From Heterodera schachtii (taxonomy: Eukaryota; Nematoda; Chromadorea; Rhabditida; Heteroderidae): 64,000 nt of DNA. This document shows positions 11,617 to 23,790 of the stretch, piece after piece (the stretch's first letter is position 1; every line of letters begins with the position of its first letter). A program made the translations under genes and the position numbers. The stretch is from contig SIJG01000186.1 of the NCBI GenBank assembly GCA_023374025.1, positions 69,924 to 133,923 of the forward strand, in the 5' to 3' direction. Below the pieces are notes generated by a model. That model saw only the letters and a program-made list of their open reading frames with translations, ran no database searches and was not told the DNA's origin.

Positions 11617-12647
11617 TTCAAAAAGTAATGCGAATTGATGTGCCTCAACAACGATTTCTGAACAAAATTGTCGTCCCGTCAGAATGAATTCGATCACTGA
11701 GTTGTCATTTTCGGTCAATTTTTCAAATTGGTGCCCATTTTGTCGCATTTCAATTAAATAATTTTTGTCAATTTTTAAAGTGATTTTTTGCTTCATCAGC
11801 TCAACCACTCGCTTAAATGCCCATGGTTCGGTGGAAGTGCGAATTTTGAAGTGTTCGGCGTGGGGCTTAATTAATTTAAATATTAAAAATGATTTATTTT
11901 AATTTATGATTTAAATTGCCTTGAATATTGGGCAATCAATTAAAAACAAAGTCAATGCTCTGTCATTGAAAATGTCAATTGTCATTTTGCCAAAGCACAG
12001 GTCCTTGAAATGCCAAAAGAAATGCGCACTTTGCGGCCGTTCAATCGGAAAATGTTTGTTTTGCTATTACAAAAGAACTAATTAATTAATTAACTTGCCT
12101 TCCACACGCAATTATTCAGTGTAATTTTTTTCAAAGTTGTGCCATCATTAGCAAATCGCTATAAAATTAATATTAATAATAATAATTTAATTATTGGCAA
12201 TTATAACTTGAATGTAAATGCAGAATGGTATTCGCTGTGCCGGCCATTCGTCGCTTATAAATTTTGAGTAAAATGACAAGCATTTGTCTGTGCAATTCTC
12301 AAAAATCTAAACTTAATTAGGTAATAACCTTAATTATTCATTAGGGTATATTAAAATTATTTACTTCTCCATTGGTTGTTTCTTCATATGCCCTGAGTGA
12401 ATATTGAAGTGAACAGAACAACGGGCAAATCCACAATTTGCCCATTTTAAATTTTGGAAAATGATTGGCTTCATTTGCGGCAATAAAAGCACTCCAATGA
12501 GCTAACAAATAAGAGATTAATTAACTAATTAATTGAACCATTATCATTACCATTGACAAATTCCAAGCGTTCATTGATAGCAAAACGATCACACAATTTG
12601 AACACATCAAAAAGCACATCATTTGGAATGTAAATTGATGAGTTCAT
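11617..12647 (-). CDS. F-box domain protein
   Basis: Six exons join in phase: 12647-12551, 12501-12365, 12306-12208, 12158-12099, 12063-11920 and 11865-11617, giving about 262 residues up to a consensus GTGAGT donor. The start codon is the ATG at 12647. The N-terminus IYIPNDVLFDVFKLCDRFAI, then LEFVN and HWSAFIAANE, matches the F-box helices (Pro after the first strand, Leu/Phe heptads, Trp). Such proteins recruit substrates to SCF ubiquitin ligases. The remainder is typical of the expanded, poorly conserved nematode F-box families. Introns 4 and 5 have GC donors (AAG followed by GCAAGT and GCAATT). If intron 5 is not spliced the protein would stop two residues later. The 3' end is unresolved and may continue at 11266. 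Confidence 0.78.
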
Positions 12648-13195
12648 TATTTGGACATTTTTTAAATAATTTTTTGTTTTTACTAAATTCGCTTTTTATA
12701 AATTAAATGCATAACAAAATGGGCAATTGTTATTTGCAGAAGATAAAGGACATTCAATCAGCTAATGGAGAAGAGTAATTCATTGAAAAACAATGGTCAG
12801 CTGTCGCAATTTGGCAAGGAAAAGCAAAAATAAGCATTTGTTACTAAATGAAAATTTAAAATAAGACAGAAAAAAGAGCGAAAAAAATATTTTTGGATTA
12901 TATTTTTTAAATTAGAGTATTAATTAGGCTTCATTTTATAGGCACAAAAACCCTCGAAAAGGCACCAAAGCAAATATTTTTGTTTATTAACTCTTTTTCG
13001 GTAGCAAAACTCTTATTATACTTTTAAAAAAGAGTGTGAAAAAACCCGAAAATTTTCGGTTCAAAGGGAAACAATAATGGCGTTAATTAACGCCACCATT
13101 CGACACAAATTCTTTTACATTTTAAATTTTCATCGAAATTTCTTCTTTATACAATAAATACATAATCAATGACCCGTAAAAAACAATCAAAAGAT

Positions 13196-15010
13196 CTAAT
13201 CAAAAGTCATCGTTCCGTTGGTCAATTTGATCGGTTTCCATTCAGCCAAAAAATTTTCTCGCAAATACGGCGTCCCTAAATTTTTAAGTTAATTAAAGGA
13301 TCCAACCATTTGTGAACAACAAATAGTTTAAATTTTATTTTTCTTTAATTACCTTCAAATTTTGAATTGTAAAAAATGGTGGCTTCGTCCGGCATCAGAT
13401 AAGCAATCCACCAGGAAAATGTGGAGGACTGTGCCGTGACCAGCAGCGAATCGCACGCCGTTGTTGCAAATGCCAAGTCATTTCCTCGCGACATTTCTTT
13501 GGGCAAATAAACTTTTGGAATTAGCTAAAAATTAAAGACAAATAAATAAATATGCCAATTTTAACCCTAAATAAATAATTTTACCTGCCGATTGATTGTC
13601 AAATTATTCAAAAATTCTTTTTCAACTCCCATTAAAACGACGGAAATATCGTTGAATTTTTTCTTAATTTTTAAAGAAATAAATAAAAAAAATTAAAAAC
13701 AATAAATAATTTTTACCTTTAAATGATGAAATCCGAATTCAATTCCCTGCTCTGTGAAATCCTTTTTTGTTTCAATACCAAAATTCTTAAAATCTTCAAT
13801 CCGAACGTGGACACAAAATTTGTGAGAATGATCCTCTCTTAAAAATAAAAAATGAATAATATTTAAATTTGTTTTTAATTTAACTGAAATAATTCGCTTT
13901 TGTATGTGCCCACAGTTTCACAAAGTTCGTGTCCAAATTGGAAAATTTGTCGAATTTCCGTCCTTCGATTTTCAAAGAATTTATACGATTGAAAATAATA
14001 TCCCTAAAAACGACAAAATTAATTTATAATTGAAAAATATATTAAAGTCTTACATCAATTTTTATGTACTTTTCTTTTATCCTTGAAATGGCACGTCTAA
14101 AGGCAATGTTTTAAATTTTAAATCAGTCAAAGTGCCAACTTTTGTGGGTCCTCATATGAACAGCAGCCCGGAGCAAATCCTTGCACATAAAATGTGTCAT
14201 TTTCCATTTGTTTAGGATTCTAAATGCCATAAATAAAATGAAAATTAAATTAAATAATTTTTTAAATATTTTTATATATTTTTAATTAAATTTGTTTTTA
14301 CAATGTATTTGATTTGGCTGGCATAGACAGGGAAAAGTTTTTCGATTTCATTCTCTCCTTCCGTTTCGTGCGCTCCATGTGCTTTTTCACATTTTTGATC
14401 TTCCTTAAAAATTGGCTTTCGCCCGTACGGTTTTCCAATGCCATACAAAGAAGCAAAACGCCACTAAATGATCATCATTAATTAATTAATAAGTATTTGT
14501 TTACAGTACCATTTGATTTCCAAGTCCGCCACAAAGTCCGCCCCAAGTGGCGAATAAATATTTGTCAAAATCTCTTGGGAAAAGCCTTCAAATTTAATTT
14601 TTGAATTAAAATAATTCATTAAAACATTTGTGATTTTAAATTCTTTTTCATTGCCTATTAATTGATTAATATTTATTTAATCATTTTTTGCCTTTCATTT
14701 TCTTCTTCCGTTTGATTTGCTTTGCACATTTTTGACCAGTCATTGTGCTTTTCCTTTTCAACATTTTGTTTATCCAAATTTTCTCCATTTTTTTGCCCAT
14801 TTTTTGGCCATTTAATTTCAAAACATTCCGTGTCGTGCATTACCATTGAGTACCTGCGAAATCAAAACTCATTAATTGGAATTGTTTTTTTTAAGTGATG
14901 GCTTTTAACTCTCACCAAATAAAAATTAGCGTTGCCATTCCAAACAAAGCGAAACATTTAAATTGGTGGGATTGTGGTGAGAAAGATTGGAGGAAGCTTT
15001 CTTTGAACAT
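13196..15010 (-). CDS. GT11 alpha-1,2-fucosyltransferase-like protein, 395 aa
   Basis: Eleven exons join in phase with a total of 1188 nt: 15010-14916, 14853-14692, 14585-14510, 14463-14302, 14219-14140, 14096-14054, 14003-13885, 13837-13717, 13662-13585, 13524-13353 and 13275-13196. A hydrophobic stretch near residue 20-33 (CFALFGMATLIFIW) fits a type II Golgi membrane anchor. Family motifs appear in order: GGLCGGLGNQMWRFASLYG near residue 100, then GYYFQSYKFFENRR, FCVHVRIEDF and the C-terminal SSTFSWWIAYLMP hallmark. GT11 enzymes transfer fucose from GDP-fucose to galactose on glycans. Intron 2 (14586-14691) has a GC donor and AG acceptor. The lone oddity in the nucleotide-sugar motif is IED after HVR, where RxD is common. 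The gene appears intact. Confidence 0.9.
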
Positions 15011-15699
15011 TTTAAACTAAAAAGAAAAACAATTATTTTAATATAAATTATTTATATTTTAAATTCATTTTTTTGTCATTAAAATATTAATTTTTGATTT
15101 TATAAGAAAATTCAATTAATAAATTTTGCAAAGATATTGAATAAACATTGATCCATTTCTATTCTTAAATATTATCGGTATTTAATTAGCTGGGTAAGAT
15201 TACCTCAGTTTTGTGCGGATGATCTTTTTCTGTTTGTTGCGTTTGTATCGAAATTTTATAATTAGAATTTACGTAAGCAATCAAAAAAGAACCGTCGAAA
15301 TCAAAATTATTTGCTTTTCATTTTTTTAAATAGAAATTCACTTATTTTACTTTTCTTTTTTAATGCTTTTTGCCTATTTTTCAATAAATCTTTTTTGCAT
15401 TAAAATTGGGTTGAAAATATTTGTTTAAAAATTTAAATTCACACGAGGGAGTGACTGATTGAAGCGTTAATTTCAACGGAAAGCAAAAAACCGAAAGCCA
15501 TAGCAACATTAAATTATTTTGATGTTGGCACTTGGGGCTTTTCATACAAATTTTGGCTTCTTTCTTTCTTTCACATATATAAACAAACTTGATAAATGAG
15601 TGAAATTTTCAAATTTTTAAAATGCAAATTAAATTTTATTAATTTTGAATCCTTTAAATTCAATGACACAACTCATTGTCAGCAGAGAGCGGAGTATGA

Positions 15700-16064
15700 C
15701 AAAACGTCGTCAGCCGAAACGTCGTCGGACGAATTTTTGGACCATAACTTTTTTCTTTCTCAACCAAATTAAACATTCTTGCTATTATTCGAAAGCATTT
15801 GAAAAAAGCTATTAAACTGCAAATTTTTAAAATTTTTACTCATGCACAAAAAAAATCAGGACAAAAATAGTTCGAAATACTAGGTTTTTGAGTCCCTTCT
15901 GGCCATAACTTTTTTGAAACTTAACGAAAATTTTTGAAATTTAGCATTAATAATAAACACACAGAGCTATCGAACAACATCAACAATGCTTAATTTGATT
16001 GACAATGAACAAAGTTATGGTTCAATAAGTCTTTCGACGACGTTTCGGCCGACGACGTTTCGGG
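15700..16064. mobile_element. Element with array-type inverted ends (CGAAACGTCGTCGG)
   Basis: Both ends carry two tandem copies of a unit like CGAAACGTCGTCGG, in opposite orientation. The interior contains the CATAACTTTTTT and ATTCGAAAGC words shared with several other elements in the window. No clean target duplication was identified. Confidence 0.65.
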
Positions 16065-16569
16065 GTGCACCGAGCAGAGAGACAAAGGGACGAAGCGAAA
16101 ATGGAGAACAATTTGACATGGAAGAAGTTCGAACTCGGCCACGAGAACTTTTATTTTCGAATTTGTCGATACAAAACAAATTTTGGAAATCGTTTGAATG
16201 ATTAAAAAAATTTACCATTTAACTTTTTTTTTTGCCACATTTAAATAATTGTCGGCATTTTTTGCCAGACCAATTTTTCGAGAACCATGAACAGTTGCGC
16301 ATGTAATTAAGTGAAAATGGATGGAGTGGGCGAATTTGTTAAATGGCAGAGAAAAATTGCGACTGACAATTTAATTAATGGGTCTTTCAGTATCAATTTA
16401 ATATTTAAAGTTCAGTAGCAGGTGTCTTATTAGTGTACTCATTGTGTATTATTTGAAAGTGATTTTTTTGATAAAAAAAAAAAAATTCATTTCTCATAGT
16501 GAGCGGCGCATTAATTAAATGAAAAATCTCTTTTTAAAGCGCAACAAAAGTACCGTATAAGAAGGGAGA

Positions 16570-19500
16570 ATGAACGACAGTAACCCAGCAATTGGTGACC
16601 GAGTGATTTCAGAGGTCAGGAAAATTAAACAATTAAATAACAAAATGAATGTTCAAATTAAGCTTTACCCGATAATCAGAGCTTCACATCCGTGCTGGCC
16701 ACTGCTCATTTTCGCCACAATTTCTACTGCAATTGCCATCGTCGGAGATTTGTGCCACTTTTCACTGCTTTACGTCACAATTAGAACAAAGTGTTTAAAT
16801 TTGTTTATTTATTTCAATTTACGGTAGAAAAGCCTTCGAAAATTTCCCAAAATAAGAAAATCACTGCAAAAGCACTCTTAAAATTACTTTAATTCTACAA
16901 AAAAGCTTCTTTTAAAATATAATTGTCACATACTTTTCAATACTCTCACTTTTGGATGACAACATTTAAAAATAGGACTTTTTTTTTCAAAGTCATACTT
17001 TAAAAGGCTCTATTATTTTTTCTTTGGTAAAATAGCATTTTTAAATTTGATGGGAAAACTCGCATTAAATGGTATCCCAAAAATAAAATCCTTAATTTAT
17101 TGACAAAGGAAGGTCCCCAGGTGTCCGTGGGATCTCTGAATGAAATTTTGTGGGTAGATAGAGCATCCATGGGTTCTTAAGAAAAAGATTTTTTTCTCTG
17201 TTTCCGGACTCACCGCGAGGAGGTAGCAGAATTTTGAGCCAATACTAACCACAACACAATAGACAAATCACAATACATTTTAGTGTGTACAGTACCCCCT
17301 TTTCAACTTTTATTTAAAACCCTTTCCCAAGGGCCAACGCGAACAGAAATTCATCAAGGGCATTGAAAAAGATGGTGCTATGGCGTTACTCAAAAACCGC
17401 CACAATGGGCGTTACTCAAAAAACCGCCAAATGAAATTTTTTGTGTTTTAGGCATTAAACATCAAAATGGGCGTTACTCAAAAAACCGCCAAATCAGACA
17501 ATTGCAAAGATTTTCAAGAAAAAATTCTTAGAAATTTTTTTGAAAAATTTTTTAAGCTATTTTTTTGGAATATTTTCGAAAAAACTTACTAATTATTAAA
17601 AATTTCAAAAAAAAATCGCTGAAATTTTTTTTTTGAATTTTTTCATAAAAAATTCTAAGGTTTTTTCTTAAAAAATTTCTATTAAATGTTTAAATTTTTT
17701 TGCGCCGAAATTTCGGCGGCGAAATTTTGTTTAAATAGAAATTTTTTAAGAAAAAACCTTAGAATTTTTTATGAAAAATTTCAAAAAAAAATTTCAGCGA
17801 TTTTTTTTTGAAATTTTTAATAAATTAGTAAGTTTTTTCGAAAATATTCCAAAAAATAGCTTAAAAAATTTTTCAAAAAAATTTCTAAGAATTTTTTCTT
17901 GAAAATCTTTGCAATTGTCTGATTTGGCGGTTTTTTGAGTAACGCCCATTTTGATGTTTAATGCCTAAAACACAAAAAATTTCATTTGGCGGTTTTTTGA
18001 GTAACGCCCATTGTGGCGGTTTTTGAGTAACGTCCCAGCACCAAAAAGATTATTTTTTAAATTTGATGGGAAAACTCGCATTAAATGGTATCCCAAAAAT
18101 AAAAATCCTTAATTTATTGACAAAGGAAGGTCCCCAGGTGTCCGTGGGATCTCTGAATGAAATTTGTGGGTAGATAGAGCATCCATGGGTTCTTAAGAAA
18201 AAGATTTTTATTTTTCCCGGGTTCATCTTTTTTTTAAAAGACGTCCTTTTTTGCATTGATTCAGAACCGTCCTTTTTTCAAAGATCCCATTTTTCTTAGG
18301 GTACTTTTAGGCGCTGATCAAAACATGGCGTCTAACAGTTAATTCATCCTGATTAAATTCCAAAAGTTTTTTGAAAAAGGCGTGCCTAAAAAAAGTCGCG
18401 GAAAAGCAAAAACAAAAAATAAAGGTCACTGCTTAACCCTTTTGTTGGATTTGGTAAATTTTCTGAAGTGTCCTTTGAATTTACAGATTTTCCCCCTTTT
18501 TCTTTTGAACAAAACGTATCAGTCCTTTGAAAAGGATATTAGCTGATCCTGCCCTGATTTTTAAGCTTTTTCCAATGCATTTTTAGGACTTTGCGCGGCT
18601 CCGTCAACATTCTTTTGGCCGCCTATTCGTTGAGTGAAATTGCGCCCTGTTCGTCCTTCTTTTTGTTAACTTTCTCCGCCTTTTCTGGCCATTATTTTAT
18701 GCCATTTAAACTCGCAAATCGTCTGATGCTCCCCGTTAATTTTTTCGCTCCCTTTTCTTTTTTGTTTATGCTTTTCATCGCCATTGAACGGCTGTTCGCT
18801 GTGCTTTTCCCGCTTAAGTTTGTGCTTTTTGTTTTTGGGTTGGGTGCCCATCGCTCGTAATGAATTTGTACAGAGAAGAAGCTCGAGAGTCTCGGCTAGA
18901 GAAAAGCTGGGAGCCTTTTATGGTCTCGCTTTTCGAGCACCCTAAAGTTTTTTGCTGAAAGCAAATACATAAAAAATAAATAAATTATCCATTTTAGAGC
19001 GGTGAAATTCAACTTTTTGATTTTTATTGTTTTGCCGATCAGCTGTTTATGCGCCATTGGCAACATTTATTGGCAAATATATTTTGACCAACACCAACCA
19101 TACGCATTCGAAATTTTGGGCAGTTTTTCCGAAATCGTGCGCATTGCTTTTAACGGAGTAATTAAAAAATAATAATAATTATTTAATTACTATATTATTA
19201 TTTCAATTTGAGTAATTTGTCAATGATTTTAAAGAAGCAAAATCCATATGGAATGATGTTCACTGCACTGTTTTTTCTGTTCATCATGTTCATTTATGGA
19301 GCAATTTCTGTTCTCATTCGCTTTCGCAAAAGTATCACATTTAATTAATTAATTTTTATTTAATATTTTATTTTTCATTTTTGCTCCTTCAAATGCCAAT
19401 TCTGCCCAATTCAATGCCAAAGTGTTGCGCTCTCTTTTTATAATTGTCTTAGTGAATTTTGGCGGATATTTGGCGGCGGTTTTGTTCTTTTGGCTCATTT

Positions 19501-19739
19501 ATTCGCTAATTGAAAACCCAAGGTTTTTGTGGTGCGCCACACAAATCATTTGCTTTGTGTCCGGCATAAGTGCCATGTCAAATGCGCCAATTCTCTATTT
19601 TACGAGGCATTATTTTTATTTAAAAAAATGTTTAAAAAACTTTTTAATTTAATTTAGCACCGACTATCGAAAGGCTTACCAAAAACAATTTGCATTTGTC
19701 TTCAGCGGCACATCGTCGACAGTGACCCCACTAAACTGA
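16570..19739 (+). CDS. Serpentine (7TM) chemoreceptor-like GPCR, 324 aa
   Basis: Six exons join in phase and total 975 nt: 16570-16790, 18587-18817, 18998-19157, 19235-19331, 19423-19606 and 19658-19739. Helix 1 is in exon 1 (LIFATISTAIAIVGD); VTIRTK, joined across intron 1 to TLRGSVNILLAAYSLSEI, gives the first loop and helix 2; FMLFIAIERLFAVLFPLK is helix 3 with a DRY-like ERL. Later exons give helices 4-7, and STDYRKAY is the usual C-tail start after helix 7. This matches nematode Srsx-type receptors, plasma-membrane receptors for chemical cues. The last intron (19607-19657) has a GC donor; using it places APILYFT directly before STDYRKAYQ, whereas the genomic frame stops. Intron 1 is enlarged to 1.8 kb by a direct repeat and a palindromic transposon. 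Confidence 0.88.
17042..17192 (+). repeat. Direct repeat, copy 1 (~150 bp)
   Basis: This segment, starting AAATTTGATGGGAAAACTCG, recurs at 18059-18209 with only a couple of single-base indels. Together the copies bracket the palindromic transposon within the receptor's first intron. Confidence 0.9.
17374..18042. mobile_element. Near-perfect palindromic (foldback) transposon, 669 bp
   Basis: The left arm from 17374 is repeated as reverse complement to 18042, with the centre near 17712 (GCGCCGAAATTTCGGCGGC). The outer parts of each arm hold three copies of a unit like GGGCGTTACTCAAAAAACCG. AAAAAGAT duplicates the target on both sides (17366-17373 and 18043-18050). An 8-bp duplication fits hAT-type transposition. 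There is no coding capacity. Confidence 0.92.
18059..18209 (+). repeat. Direct repeat, copy 2 (~150 bp)
   Basis: Second copy of the segment at 17042-17192, about 1017 bp downstream. It begins almost directly after the palindromic transposon. Confidence 0.9.
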
Positions 19740-20125
19740 TGCTGTTGGCACGAGCCATTTTTACAATGTAATTTGTATTTACCTGTATTTTTATTTAAAT
19801 TATCACGGAAAAAACATTTTTAGCCCGGAAAATCATTATTAAAACGGAACTGCCACATTTGCGCCTGTAACATATTTATTTATTCAAAAATAAAATAACC
19901 AAAAGAAGGTCACGTGCCGCTTACACTTTTGGTAGAAATGAGGTCAAATGAGTAATTAGTGATATAAAAAAGACAATTGACATTTGGATTGGAGAAGCAG
20001 AAAAGTCAGACCGTCCGGCAAAAGGAAATTTGGTTTTTTATAGGAGTTGAAGAAAAATTTGTATTTGAGGGAAATTTTGGTAAGAAAAGTTTGAAATAAT
20101 AGAATTATATATTGTTTTTTTGAAG

Positions 20126-20364
20126 AAATTGTTGGCGGTCTGGCAGAACTATTTATTGAAAAGATTGGCGAATTTTTTTCGAGGGATTGCATTTGGCAGA
20201 CAACTTTGTCAGTTGTTGGGAGTGGATTTAAATTTTTTGGAGGGTTGTTTTGTCAAACTACGATTTGGAAATGTTCACTAGCCTTCTGTCCCGTACATTT
20301 ACGTCGACGGGAGTTGGGACATCTGTCTGTGAGAGCTGCATTACGGATGCCAATGGAGCTTTAA
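20126..20364 (+). CDS. Putative terminal exon, unknown protein
   Basis: An open frame entered through an AG acceptor at 20125 reads VGGLAELFIEKIGEFFSRDC and ends with LRMPMEL and a TAA at 20362-20364. Codon composition looks coding and Gly/Phe-rich (VVGSGFKFFGGLFC). Upstream, 19960-20090 contains two further short open stretches (for example IDIWIGEAEKSDRPAKG), but no legal introns link them. The gene starts within about 390 bp of the receptor's end. The family is unknown. Confidence 0.4.
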
Positions 20365-22049
20365 ATTTAATGTTAACTTTTTTAAAATGAAAATTTGTCT
20401 AGTAATAGTAATATATAATGTATAAATGAAGAATCAATATATTCATTCAATCCAGTGATCTATTCCATTTGTGGTTAGACGAAACGATATTACATGCAAA
20501 TGATGAATAGGGCATGAATTTATATTTATGAAAAATTTCGAAATATTTACGAAAAACTGAAAAATTCCAAAGTATTCATGAAATCTTGAACAAAAATGGA
20601 AAATTGGCTGTGCAAAATAAGTGAATAAACGACCAAAATATATTAAAATTGAGGCACATATTTTATTCGTGACCGGAAAATGCGTCAGTAGAAAATGCGT
20701 CATTGATACAAATACTTTAAACAAAGTTAGATAGAATTAATTATTGTATTATAAAAGTAAAATTCTATAAGAATAGCGTTCTGAATTCCGAACTCCTGAC
20801 ACGAAACTCGAACAAAAGTCGAATGTCCAAATAAAAAAGTTTTGGTCTCGAGTCTCGAAGACCGAGACTGAAAACCCGTGACCGTGACTCGAGACCGAGA
20901 CCAAAAAAATCCGAGACTTTTCTCGAGTCGAGACCGAGAGTCTCGAATATCACTACAAATTACCAGGGCTGAATTTTTTTGCAGATAATCTTGATGAGAG
21001 AAGTAAGAAAATCACATTTTCTCAAAATACTTTTTGAATTAGAGTGATTTTATAGCAACTTTTCAACTTTTTGTGGATTTTTGGCAATTGCTATTTTTTA
21101 AAAACTATTTTTTCCACTATTTTTGTTTGTGAACAAAAAATTTGTTATGATGCACTCCTAACTGAAAATATTGTAAGTGTTTGATTTACAATTGTGCAAC
21201 TGAATGGATAAATATTGAGGCAATTTAGAAAATTCAAACATTTATTTTTCTAATTTTTTGGCAACTATTTTCGCATCTTCCCGTTTTTTAGCAACTGTTT
21301 ATTTATCTATTTCTCGATTTTAAGCACCAAAAATTTTAGCACTGCAAATTACCTAATAAAGCATAAAATTAAATGATAAACATTAAGCAGAAAAATCTCT
21401 CTTGAGCACAAAATAAGCTAGAACAAGCCTTCAAAACCAAGTTAGAGATGCATTTTCCGTTTTTCTTAGCTTAAACTAAAAATTAAGCATTTTCTCTAAA
21501 TCTGTTTTAAATGCTTGTAAGTAAATACATAAAGGGGTTTATAGCACAATTATGCTTTTCTAATTCATCTTCCAACTAATCCGGGAGATATGGATATATA
21601 TTCCATCCTAGAAGCTTAAAACAAGCTAAAATATATTTTTCGTGCTTTTCAGGCCTTCTACAATCCAGGGAATAAATATGGATTTCCATATATTTGCAGA
21701 ACCTAATTATAATGATAAGGTGAAATAAATTTTTTCCATTTTATATTTGTAAAAATTTTTGAATAAGCAATTCTTTGGAAAAAATAAAAAATTCAACAGT
21801 AGATTATTCAATGTTTTACCGATATTTCTTTATAAATTGATTAGCAGAAGATTTACTCAATCTTCTTTCCATTTAGACAATTATTTTCTGCTTTTTCTCT
21901 TTTCATTTTAGTTTTAGCAAACCTAGGAATTATTATCTAAAATTGGCTTCTGTATTTACTCCCATTAAAAATTTTATAAAACTATTTTTCACTTAATTAA
22001 AATTATTAACATAGAAATGAACAAATAACCGCATAAAATTGTGAAGGTA
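20365..22049. other. Intergenic with repeat debris
   Basis: The stretch 20780-20960 holds one arm of the GAACAAAAGTCGAA-type repeat and a palindromic block rich in GAGACCGAGAC and CTCGAGTC words, like those near 8590, 18885, 26640, 27420 and 56070. The remainder is AT-rich and I see no exon. Confidence 0.5.
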
Positions 22050-22301
22050 ATGCTTGTGTTTTGTATTCTCTGTCTTTTTGCCTTTCTTTTGGCATTCTGT
22101 CCTGCTGATGTAAACTTTTTAGACGATAATAGTCAAACTTGGCGTGCCTTTTGTACTGGTAATTTGAATGAAACTGTTTGTAATGGTCAACTGGAACAAA
22201 TATGTGTTTGGAATGCAAATCGTTGTGAACGATGGAAAAGGACAAATATTTCCCGAACTTGGGATGAATTTATATTTATCAAAAACGCGCCATTGACATA
22301 A
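22050..22301 (+). CDS. Small secreted Cys-containing protein, 83 aa
   Basis: A single exon encodes a clear N-terminal signal peptide, MLVFCILCLFAFLLAFCPA, followed by about 64 residues with four spaced cysteines (AFCTGN, TVCNG, QICVW, NRCERW) and two N-glycosylation-type sites. I chose the internal ATG at 22050; an in-frame GTG at 22041 is not a normal start. The size, signal peptide and Cys content resemble small secreted effector or antimicrobial-like peptides, but no family is recognised. The stop codon at 22299-22301 lies in the target duplication of the adjacent transposon, so the insertion left the protein intact. Confidence 0.6.
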   Translation: MLVFCILCLFAFLLAFCPADVNFLDDNSQTWRAFCTGNLNETVCNGQLEQICVWNANRCERWKRTNISRTWDEFIFIKNAPLT

Positions 22302-22302
22302 G

Positions 22303-22894
22303 TAGGGCCCGGATTCTTAGGTTTTTACTTATTTTTTCTGCGGCTTTAACTCGACGAGAAATGCACGAAAAACATCTTTTTTGTTCGGAAAACCTTCGTT
22401 TTAACGCCCCTATCCGACCCTAGGAATCCCTATTTTGGATGTTCGCCCCTAAAATAAGTTTTTATCCCTATTTGGCGTTTCGCCCTTATTTCGCGATTTT
22501 TGGGAAATTTATTAACAAAAATGCAATAAAAACGAAAAATACACCTATAAGAATCGTAAATTCGAAAAAATATACCCCCTAAGAATCTACCGAAAAATTT
22601 TCAAAAAATAGACCCCTAAGAATCGACCCAAAAAATTTCGGAAAAATACACCCCTAAGAATCGAACCTTAAATCCTGAAAATTTCGAAATTTACTTCATT
22701 TCTAACTGCAATCAGTGAATAAAATTGTTTGCCTTAATTTTAACTTATTTACATAGAAAAAACAGCAATTTTAATAAATTTAACACCTATATTAGAAATT
22801 TTTTCGCCCTTATTTTCGCCCCTATTTCGCGAATTTTTTGCCCCTATTTAGGTCACTATTTTGGACTTTTTCGCCCCTAAAAATCCGCACCCTA
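22303..22894. mobile_element. hAT-like MITE inserted at a stop codon
   Basis: Ends TAGGGCCCGGATTCTTAGG and, in reverse, CCTAAAAATCCGCACCCTA are terminal inverted repeats. GACATAA flanks both ends (22295-22301 and 22895-22901). The interior contains repeated words such as CCCCTAAGAATCGA and TTTTCGCCCC. It is related to the element at 37801-38391. Confidence 0.85.
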
Positions 22895-23586
22895 GACATA
22901 ATCACTTTTCTTCATCTGTTGTGTTATTTTCCCGTTCATTTTCTGCTGTTGCTGTTTTATGTATTTGCTGAACGGATTGGCATAAATCGCTTTTGAAAAA
23001 TATTCAATAATTATTATTAAATTATTTAAATTTGATAAGCGTGGGATACGCCCTCAAATAATAACTTTTGAATATACAAAATTTTTCAAAATTCTGCAGC
23101 TACTTGCAAAGTGACACCTGTATTTCTGGAAGATTTTTTTTATTAGTAAATTTATGGGTTTTTTTGCCATTTATCGCCAAATAATTTAATTTATTTACAT
23201 TTCATTTCTTTTTTGACCAATCACAACATCTTCATAAAAGCCAAAAGAGCAAAATCAAACAGCAAAAAAAAAAGGTTGCAAAAGAATGAATTTCTTCATT
23301 TTCAATTCACTGTTTGTCACAACAAATTTCCTCAATTTATTTGTTTTTTGGTCATTAAAAAGTGACGAAATACAAATGTATTTGGGGCTTTCGCTATTTC
23401 GTCACTATTACATATTTGGCCAATGTCCCATTATAAATTCATTTTATTAGTGACTATGTTTTTTGGGGTTTCGTCACTTTGTCCTTGCCTTCGTCATTTT
23501 TCCACCACTGTTTTGCCCTTTCGGCCAGAAATATTAAAAATCAATCAATGCTTGGCCCTGTTCATTCTCGAATAAACAACAATTCC

Positions 23587-23790
23587 ACTCTCTCTCTTCT
23601 CTCTCTCTCTCACTCTCTCTCTCTCTCTCTCTCTCACTCTCTCTCTCTCTCACTCTCTCTCTCTCTCTCTCTCTCTAACATTCTCTTTTCTTCTCTCTCT
23701 CTCTCTCTCTCTTCCGCTTTCTCCCTTCTCTCTCTCTCTTTCTCTCTCTCTATCATTCTCTTTTCTTCTCTCTCTTCTCTCTATCATCAT
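23587..23790 (+). repeat. CT microsatellite
   Basis: About 200 bp of imperfect (CT)n with CA and TTC interruptions. The long Ser/Leu open frame across it is an artefact of the repeat. The flanks 22895-23586 and 23791-24415 are AT-rich with no supported exon. Confidence 0.95.

Noticed and set aside
17374..18042. CRISPR-like interpretation of the repeated GGGCGTTACTCAAAAAACCG units
   Set aside because: Units are few, inverted between ends and flanked by an 8-bp duplication; the genome is eukaryotic.
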